Source: an uncultured Vogesella sp. (GTDB taxonomy: Bacteria > Pseudomonadota > Gammaproteobacteria > Burkholderiales > Chromobacteriaceae). From it: 5,465 bases of DNA. Below, in pieces: positions 1 through 3,472 of the stretch. The notes under the pieces were generated by a model. It saw only the letters and a program-made list of their open reading frames with translations. It was not told the origin of the DNA and made no database searches. The position numbers and the translations under genes are program-made. The stretch spans positions 1 to 5,465 of the forward strand of contig CAMLGD010000213.1 of assembly GCA_946479405.1 (NCBI GenBank), given 5' to 3'. Position 1 is the stretch's first letter; every line of letters starts with the position of its first letter.

Positions 1-464
1 TGGAAGCGGCGCGCCTCGCCGCCTGGCCGCGCCAGCCGCGCAAGGCGCCGGTCGAACCGCCGGTGGCCTACCCGGAAAAGAACCTGAGCTATCTGGCCAA
101 CGTCTACAACGCGCTGGCGTGGGATTTCTACAAGCAGCACGGCGTCGAGGTGATCGAACCGGCCTACGAGGCGCACCAGGAGGAGGGCGAGGTGAGCCTG
201 ATGATCACCAAGCACTGCCTGCGCTTCTCCTACAACCTGTGCCCGAAGCAGGCCAAGGGCGTGAAGGGGGTGATGGGCCAGGTTCGCGCCGACCCGATGG
301 TGCTGAAATCCGGCGACGAAACCTACACCCTGAAATTCGAATGCCGCCCGTGCGAAATGCACGTGATGGGCAAGATGAAGAAGCACATCCTGAAATCGGC
401 GCCGCCGAGCGACATCCCGGCCATGGCACCGATCACCTTCTTCAAGCAGCGTCCCGCTTCGTAA
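1..464 (+). CDS. U32 family protein, RlhA/YdcP-like, C-terminal part
   Basis: The reading frame enters from the left edge (codons begin at base 3) and stops with TAA at 462-464, leaving 153 C-terminal residues. The fragment carries a Cys pattern that I recognise from the C-terminal part of RlhA/YdcP-type U32 proteins: KHCLRFSYNLCPKQ (C72 and C80 of the fragment) followed about 35 residues later by FECRPCEMHV (C114 and C117). The four cysteines look like a metal or Fe-S ligand set; that is inference from related U32 proteins (UbiU/UbiV bind a 4Fe-4S cluster). Within the family RlhA hydroxylates C2501 of 23S rRNA and TrhP acts on tRNA U34; the TrhP C-terminal barrel is not what is seen here, so an RlhA-like role is more likely. 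A GTG at 63 could be mistaken for a start, but the frame is open and protein-like before it (with a Pro/Arg-rich linker), so it is internal. A strong hairpin follows the stop. Confidence 0.8.
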   Translation, partial: EAARLAAWPRQPRKAPVEPPVAYPEKNLSYLANVYNALAWDFYKQHGVEVIEPAYEAHQEEGEVSLMITKHCLRFSYNLCPKQAKGVKGVMGQVRADPMVLKSGDETYTLKFECRPCEMHVMGKMKKHILKSAPPSDIPAMAPITFFKQRPAS

Positions 465-506
465 CGCAGCGCCTGCGGACAACGTTGGCCGCATGGTTTT
501 TGCGCA

Positions 507-550
507 GCAAACAACAAGGGCAAGCCATACGGCTTGCCCTTGTTGTTTGC
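507..550. terminator. Perfect 20-bp-arm hairpin, probable bidirectional terminator
   Basis: The left arm GCAAACAACAAGGGCAAGCC (507-526) is exactly complementary to the right arm at 531-550, with loop ATAC. The outer half of each arm is A-rich on the 5' side and T-rich on the 3' side (TTGTTGTTT). On either strand a GC-rich core stem (GGGCAAGCC paired with GGCTTGCCC) is therefore followed by a U-rich tail, the layout of an intrinsic terminator. It lies 42 bp after the U32 stop and 57 bp beyond the stop of the convergent cupin gene, where one shared terminator would serve both. Confidence 0.88.
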
Positions 551-607
551 GACCGCGTATGCACGCATAGCCTAGCCCTTTGCCGCGGGCAAACCGATGC
601 GCGCTAC

Positions 608-1276
608 CTAGCCGCGCGGAGGTGCCAGATGCCCCACCTTCACATAGATCAGCGCGCCCTCGGTGCCGGTGTACGGCGTGTGCTGGCTGCCACAGGGGCT
701 GCGCAGCCAGCTGCCCGCCGGGTAGCTGCCGGCGTCATCGCAGAACACGCCCTGCAGCACCAGTATTTCCTCGCCGCCCGGGTGGCGGTGCGGCTGGAAC
801 ACCGTGCCGGGTGCCCAGCGCACCAGCGCGGTGTGCTCGGCGCCATGCTGATGCAACGGCAGCACCTGCAGGCCGGGCACCAGCCCCGGGCGCCAGCTTG
901 CAGTGGTGGTGTCGATGCGCACCGTGGCGGCATCGTCCGGGGCGAACTGGCGCAGCTTGACCAGCAGCCGGCAGCCGCTGCGGGAATACGGCGCGTGGCG
1001 GCTGCCCGGCGGGTTGCGCAGATAGCTGCCGGCCGGGTACACGCCGTGCTCGTCGGCAAACTCGCCGGATAGCACCAGTATCTCTTCGCCGCCATCGTGC
1101 TCGTGCGCATCGAAGCGGGCGCCGGGGGCGTAATCGACAATGCTGGTGGCGCGTGCCACTTCGCCACCGACGCGGTCCAGCATCATGCGCTGCACGCCGG
1201 GCAGCGGCGAGGGCACAAACTGGTAATCGCCGGGCAGCACCAGCGCGCGTTGTGTCATGTCGGCACGTATCAGCAT
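608..1276 (-). CDS. ChrR-type two-domain cupin protein
   Basis: This is a 222-residue protein made of two tandem cupin beta-barrels of the ChrR-like (anti-ECF sigma cupin) type. Domain 1 (about residues 35-112) has HEHDGGEE, giving H58, H60 and E64, with the fourth ligand H94 in GSRHAPYS. Domain 2 (about 140-216) has HRHPGGEE, giving H163, H165 and E169, with H199 in GSQHTPYT. Both therefore keep a full 3-His/1-Glu metal set, probably for zinc or another divalent metal. The frame stays open back to 1408, but the ATG at 1274-1276 is chosen because AGGAG lies 5 nt before it and the residues upstream are low-complexity Arg/Ala sequence. There is no N-terminal zinc-binding anti-sigma domain and no sigma factor gene beside it, so it is not a classical ChrR; a metal-dependent sensor or small-molecule enzyme is equally possible. 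It has no signal peptide, so it is likely cytoplasmic. It is convergent with the U32 gene and divergent from the transpeptidase remnant. Confidence 0.88.
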   Translation of the reverse strand: MLIRADMTQRALVLPGDYQFVPSPLPGVQRMMLDRVGGEVARATSIVDYAPGARFDAHEHDGGEEILVLSGEFADEHGVYPAGSYLRNPPGSRHAPYSRSGCRLLVKLRQFAPDDAATVRIDTTTASWRPGLVPGLQVLPLHQHGAEHTALVRWAPGTVFQPHRHPGGEEILVLQGVFCDDAGSYPAGSWLRSPCGSQHTPYTGTEGALIYVKVGHLAPPRG

Positions 1277-1281
1277 GTGTT

Positions 1282-1286
1282 CTCCT
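1282..1286 (-). promoter_or_regulatory. Shine-Dalgarno that fixes the cupin start
   Basis: The minus strand reads AGGAG here, 5 nt before the ATG at 1276-1274. No comparable motif precedes the alternative upstream in-frame start at 1408, so this site favours the 222-residue protein over a 266-residue one. Confidence 0.75.
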
Positions 1287-1318
1287 GTGGCCAAGTCTGT
1301 CCTGGGCGCCAACCTTAG

Positions 1319-1671
1319 CACCAGGCCAGCCGCGCCGACAGCCCGCCGGCGGCGTTCCCGGTGGTGTTCGGCGCCCGGCCACAAGCAGCAGGAAGGGGAC
1401 GAGTGCACACCGGAAGGCCGCTACCTGCTGGACGACAAGAAAGCCGACAGCGGCTACTACAAGGCGATCCATATTTCCTACCCCAACGCCGCCGACCGTG
1501 CCGCCCGGCGGGCAGGTGATGATTCACGGCCAGCGCAATGGCTTTGGCTGGGCGGCGGCGCTGACCCGGCGCATCAACTGGAGCAATGGCTGCATCGCGC
1601 TGAGCAACGCCGACATGGAGCAGGTATGGCAGGCGGTGCCGCCCGGCACGCCCATCGTGATCCGCCCGTGA
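1319..1671 (+). pseudogene. L,D-transpeptidase (YkuD family) remnant, truncated and frameshifted
   Basis: Three consecutive pieces, each in a different frame, match one YkuD-domain protein in order. Piece 1 (1319 to about 1378) reads PAAFPVVFGARP. Piece 2 (about 1380-1499) reads GHKQQEGDECTPEGRYLL and continues to AIHISYPNAADR. Piece 3 (about 1501-1671, stop TGA) reads PPGGQVMIHGQRNGFGW and then NWSNGCIALSNADMEQVW up to IVIRP. The catalytic His of MIHG and the catalytic Cys of SNGC are still encoded. Missing are the signal peptide and first strands (a TAG at 1316-1318 closes frame 1), plus a few residues at the first junction and roughly 7-10 at the second, judged from my memory of the family. 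Small out-of-frame deletions explain both junctions. Such enzymes cross-link peptidoglycan or attach proteins to it in the periplasm; this copy cannot make one. The 5' edge lies 43 bp from the divergent cupin start. Sequencing error could explain a frameshift but not the lost N terminus. Confidence 0.85.
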
Positions 1672-1733
1672 GGCTTTTCTCCCGCCGCCTGCTGGCCTAC
1701 AACGCAGGCATCAGCCATCGCCGGGAGAACATC

Positions 1734-1901
1734 ATGCGCATCATCATCCTCTGCAGCCTGCTGCTGACCGCCTGCGGCCCCAGCGGCAAGATCGCCGAAA
1801 GCCAGCGCCAGGAGCTGGACAAGGCCAAGGCGGTGCAACAGCAGGTAGACCAGTACGGCGCGGCGCAGCGTCAGCAGCTGGAAAGCTCCGCCGCGCAGTA
1901 A
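1734..1901 (+). CDS. Small lipoprotein, 55 residues, Gln-rich
   Basis: This ORF starts at ATG 1734 with GGGAG 6 nt upstream and ends at TAA 1899-1901. Residues 1-14 are a lipoprotein signal: MR, a hydrophobic stretch (IIILCSLLL) and a lipobox LTAC with C14 as the predicted lipidated cysteine. The mature part, about 42 residues, is polar and rich in Gln, Ala, Lys and Glu (LDKAKAVQQQVDQYGAAQRQQLE), with a pattern that suits one amphipathic helix or short coiled coil. Residue +2 is Gly, not Asp, so outer-membrane sorting by Lol is expected. Short lipoproteins with a DKAK...Q-rich tail are, from memory, common in betaproteobacteria and have no assigned function. It follows the transpeptidase remnant by 62 bp, so it may once have shared its transcript with a cell-wall enzyme. 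Confidence 0.82.
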   Translation: MRIIILCSLLLTACGPSGKIAESQRQELDKAKAVQQQVDQYGAAQRQQLESSAAQ

Positions 1902-1903
1902 GC

Positions 1904-1919
1904 CGGCTGACTGCAGCCG
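1904..1919 (+). terminator. Short hairpin after the lipoprotein gene, weak terminator candidate
   Basis: CGGCTG (1904-1909) and CAGCCG (1914-1919) pair perfectly around the loop ACTG, starting 3 bp after the lipoprotein stop, followed by TCCTTTGTG. The stem is only 6 bp and the T-rich tail is poor. Position is the main support; partial readthrough into the next gene is likely if it works at all. Confidence 0.3.
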
Positions 1920-1996
1920 TCCTTTGTGCCAGCTGGCCTTGACCTGCCCGCCGCACGGCGCCAGATTGCGCACACCACCAGCCAGGAGCCAGCCAG

Positions 1997-2497
1997 ATGG
2001 AGCAGAAAACCAGCCGCAATGCCGACGGCGCCTGTGAGCCGTTTAGCGCCGACAGCGTGCCTTGGGACAGTTATCAACAGGGCAGCCGCTTCGGCATACG
2101 TTATCAACAGCTGGGCGAATTCGGCGGCGCGCAGCACGTCGGCGTGTGCCGCGAGGAGCTGGCACCCGGCAAGCAATCCTGCCCGCTGCACTACCACATG
2201 CAGGAGGAGGAACACCTGATGATCCTGGATGGCGAACTGACGCTGCTGCTGGGCGAGCAGCGCTACCGCATGCAGGCCGGCGACTACGTGTGCTTTCCCG
2301 CCGGGCAGAAGGTAGGCCATGCGCTGTTCAACCACAGCGATGCGCCATGCCGCTACCTGATCATCGGCGAACGCAACCGCAACGAAGTAGTGGTGTACCC
2401 GGAAAGCGGCCGCGTTGGCGTGCGCAGTCTGGGGCAGGGCTTCGACGGCAAGGCCACCATGGACTACTGGGACGGCCAGGCCGGCAGCCAGGACTGA
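1997..2497 (+). CDS. Single-domain cupin protein
   Basis: This 166-residue protein has one canonical cupin barrel. Motif 1 spans G58 to G79 and contains H65, H67 and E72 (LHYHMQEEEHLMILDGE). Motif 2 spans G95 to N112 (AGDYVCFPAGQKVGHALFN) with H108 as the fourth metal ligand. The metal-binding set is thus complete. The N-terminal 45 residues and the C-terminal 35 residues (VVVYPESGRVGVRSLG, then DYWDG) resemble the uncharacterised cupin group around COG3837, which may handle sugar-like or other small ligands; no substrate can be read from the sequence. The start is the ATG at 1997, with AGGAG at 1984-1988 (8-nt spacing). There is no signal peptide, so it is likely cytoplasmic. It is unlike the ChrR-type cupin in the same window in sequence and architecture, so the two are not recent duplicates. 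Confidence 0.88.
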   Translation: MEQKTSRNADGACEPFSADSVPWDSYQQGSRFGIRYQQLGEFGGAQHVGVCREELAPGKQSCPLHYHMQEEEHLMILDGELTLLLGEQRYRMQAGDYVCFPAGQKVGHALFNHSDAPCRYLIIGERNRNEVVVYPESGRVGVRSLGQGFDGKATMDYWDGQAGSQD

Positions 2498-2664
2498 GCA
2501 CCGGCACCCGCCCGGTAGCGCATCGCCCACACGTAAACACCGCAGCACGGTTTTCGCCTGCTCTGGCGCTGGCCCGCCAGCAGCCCGGCGCGCGGAACAC
2601 AGCGTTGCTTGCATGCCATCGGCGTTGGCGGGATCATCGCCGCTCCCACTCACTGGATTTCCCC

Positions 2665-3129
2665 ATGAACGCATTTTTCCTGCCGCTGGCCTTCGTCATC
2701 GGCATCGTGGTGCCGTTGCAGGCCGCCAACAACAACCAGCTCAAGGCGCTGATCGGCGGCAGCCCGATCATGGCGGCACTGGTGTCCTTCCTGGTCGGCT
2801 CGGTCACCCTGGCCATTGCCGCGCTGCTCACCGGCCAACGCTGGGTAGGGTTGGCCGCATTGCCGAAGGCGGAGTGGTGGATGCTGACCGGCGGTGTGCT
2901 GGGCGCGCTATTCGTGTTCGGCACCACCTTGCTGGCGCCGCGGCTGGGGGTGGCGGTGATGCTGTCGCTGATCATTGCCGGCCAGGTATGCGCGTCGCTG
3001 CTATTTGATCGCTATGGCTGGCTGGGCATGCCGCTGAAGGAGATCAACAGCTGGCGCCTGCTGGGCGCGCTGCTGGTGATTGCCGGCGTGCTGCTGGTGA
3101 ACCTGGGCGACAAGATCGGCCGTGCCTGA
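2665..3129 (+). CDS. DMT-superfamily transporter, YdcZ/DUF606 family
   Basis: This 154-residue inner-membrane protein has five predicted membrane segments, at about residues 4-20, 34-56, 71-91, 95-114 and 130-148. The family signs are the N-terminal PLQAANNNQLK after the first segment, a Gly/Ala-rich second helix, GTTLLAPRLGVAVMLSLIIAGQ in the third and fourth segments, the loop LLFDRYGWLG, and a final helix ending LLVNLGDKIG. The length matches the usual half-size (about 140-155 residue) members, which must assemble as dimers to reach the size of a full EamA transporter. The substrate is unknown for the family. The start is the ATG at 2665; the ribosome site is weak (GGA 7 nt upstream), but the hydrophobic start of the protein fits. 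It lies 167 bp after the single-domain cupin gene, and no strong terminator is visible in that gap, so some shared transcription is possible. Confidence 0.9.
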   Translation: MNAFFLPLAFVIGIVVPLQAANNNQLKALIGGSPIMAALVSFLVGSVTLAIAALLTGQRWVGLAALPKAEWWMLTGGVLGALFVFGTTLLAPRLGVAVMLSLIIAGQVCASLLFDRYGWLGMPLKEINSWRLLGALLVIAGVLLVNLGDKIGRA

Positions 3130-3174
3130 ACACGGTTGCGGCCAACATCGGCATGCGCATAGCGCCGCAGCAAT

Positions 3175-3186
3175 CGCCGATCGGCG
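3175..3186. repeat. 12-bp perfect palindrome
   Basis: CGCCGATCGGCG reads the same on both strands and lies 3 bp left of the parS-like 16-mer. With no loop it suits a dimeric DNA-binding protein better than an RNA hairpin, but in GC-rich DNA a 12-bp palindrome can arise by chance. Confidence 0.35.
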
Positions 3187-3189
3187 CCG

Positions 3190-3205
3190 CGTTTCACGTG
3201 GAACC
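3190..3205. promoter_or_regulatory. parS: parS-like ParB/Spo0J binding site
   Basis: The core GTTTCACGTGGAAC (3191-3204) matches 13 of 14 bases of the widespread chromosomal parS core GTTTCACGTGAAAC. It differs only by A to G, which turns one half-site into the GGAAC form known from pseudomonad parS sites (GTTCCACGTGGAAC). The central CACGTG is intact; the outermost bases are C and C instead of T and A. ParB clamps load at parS and, with ParA and SMC, segregate newly copied origins. The site is intergenic; chromosomal parS sites usually cluster near oriC. No parA or parB gene is in the window. Confidence 0.6.
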
Positions 3206-3232
3206 GTGCCGGCATCCGCCTGGCCGGCACGG
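3204..3232. repeat. 10-bp-stem hairpin next to the parS-like site
   Basis: CCGTGCCGGC (3204-3213) pairs perfectly with GCCGGCACGG (3223-3232) around a 9-nt loop, ATCCGCCTG. It shares its first two bases with the parS-like 16-mer. No T-run follows on either strand, so it is not a standard intrinsic terminator, although it is placed where the YdcZ transcript could end. Confidence 0.6.
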
Positions 3233-3309
3233 CCGCCAAACCGGCCAGCCGAAGCAGCGGGACCACGGCTAGCCACAGGATGACAGCCCGGCTCCATACC
3301 CTCAAACCC

Positions 3310-3345
3310 GTGGCGATTGTTGCGCCGCACACAACAAGCCGCCAC
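3310..3345. repeat. Imperfect hairpin, 12 bp with an internal bulge
   Basis: GTGGCG (3310-3315) pairs with CGCCAC (3340-3345), and TTGTTG (3317-3322) pairs with CAACAA (3332-3337), interrupted by a small 1-versus-2-base internal mismatch. The loop is 9 nt (3323-3331), the same loop length as the hairpin at 3204-3232. There is no T-run after it. Confidence 0.45.
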
Positions 3346-3422
3346 CCACAAGTTGGCCGCAACCCGTGCCGGCTGGCGGGTACCAGTATGCGGATACATT
3401 TTTGCCGCGCACCTTAGCTGCA

Positions 3423-3451
3423 TTGCAACAAAGTTATGGCTATGCTGGTAA
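3423..3451 (+). promoter_or_regulatory. Possible weak promoter for the DUF3141 gene
   Basis: TTGCAA (3423-3428) is a fair -35 match. TGGTAA (3446-3451), 17 bp on, is a poor -10, while a better-looking TATGCT (3441-3446) is too close to that -35. The whole stretch is AT-rich against a GC-rich background and ends 21 bp before the start codon. The position is plausible, but the exact hexamers are uncertain. Confidence 0.25.
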
Positions 3452-3472
3452 AAACTGTCTCCGGAGCCAGCC

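Larger units (their letters stand above)
3134..3364. repeat. 13-bp perfect inverted repeat bounding the intergenic block
   Basis: GGTTGCGGCCAAC (3134-3146) recurs as its exact reverse complement GTTGGCCGCAACC at 3352-3364. Allowing one extra C, the match extends outward to CACGG on the left (from 3131) and CCGTG on the right (to 3368). The arms enclose 205 bp that hold the parS-like site and two further hairpins. This could be a small non-autonomous element or a large cruciform; no clear target-site duplication flanks it. Confidence 0.6.
3130..3472. other. 343-bp non-coding stretch with parS-like site and nested palindromes
   Basis: No convincing gene lies here: the minus-strand frames crossing it continue antisense through the YdcZ gene and have Arg/Ala/Cys-rich shadow composition. 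The left two thirds (3131-3368) are packed with inverted repeats around a parS-like 16-mer, listed separately. The right end (about 3385-3460) is clearly more AT-rich than its surroundings and leads into the DUF3141 ribosome site, so it probably holds that gene's promoter. Confidence 0.7.

Noticed and set aside
579..593. TTTGCC-GCG-GGCAAA hairpin beyond the cupin stop as a second terminator
   Set aside because: It has a 6-bp stem with a 3-nt loop and no T-run on the minus strand; the adjacent 20-bp hairpin explains termination better.
119..1072. Plus-strand open frame of 317 codons across the U32 end, the terminator and the cupin gene
   Set aside because: It crosses a strong terminator and overlaps two recognisable genes in other frames; its composition is Arg/Gly/Ala-rich with no domain.
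2563..2580. CTGGCG...CGCCAG inverted repeat between the second cupin and the transporter
   Set aside because: It has a 6-bp stem and no T-rich tail on either strand; such repeats are expected by chance in this composition.
2062..2664. In-frame upstream extension of the YdcZ transporter to an ATG at 2062
   Set aside because: The extension is Arg/Pro-rich, overlaps the cupin gene in another frame, and would place about 200 polar residues before a family that starts directly with a membrane segment.
1871..2674. Minus-strand open frame of 267 codons opposite the second cupin
   Set aside because: The sense strand encodes complete cupin motifs with a good ribosome site; the antisense frame has no motif and spans two intergenic gaps.
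3400..3430. Possible sigma-54 promoter (TTGCA at 3423-3427)
   Set aside because: The required GG element about 10 bp upstream of the GC is absent.
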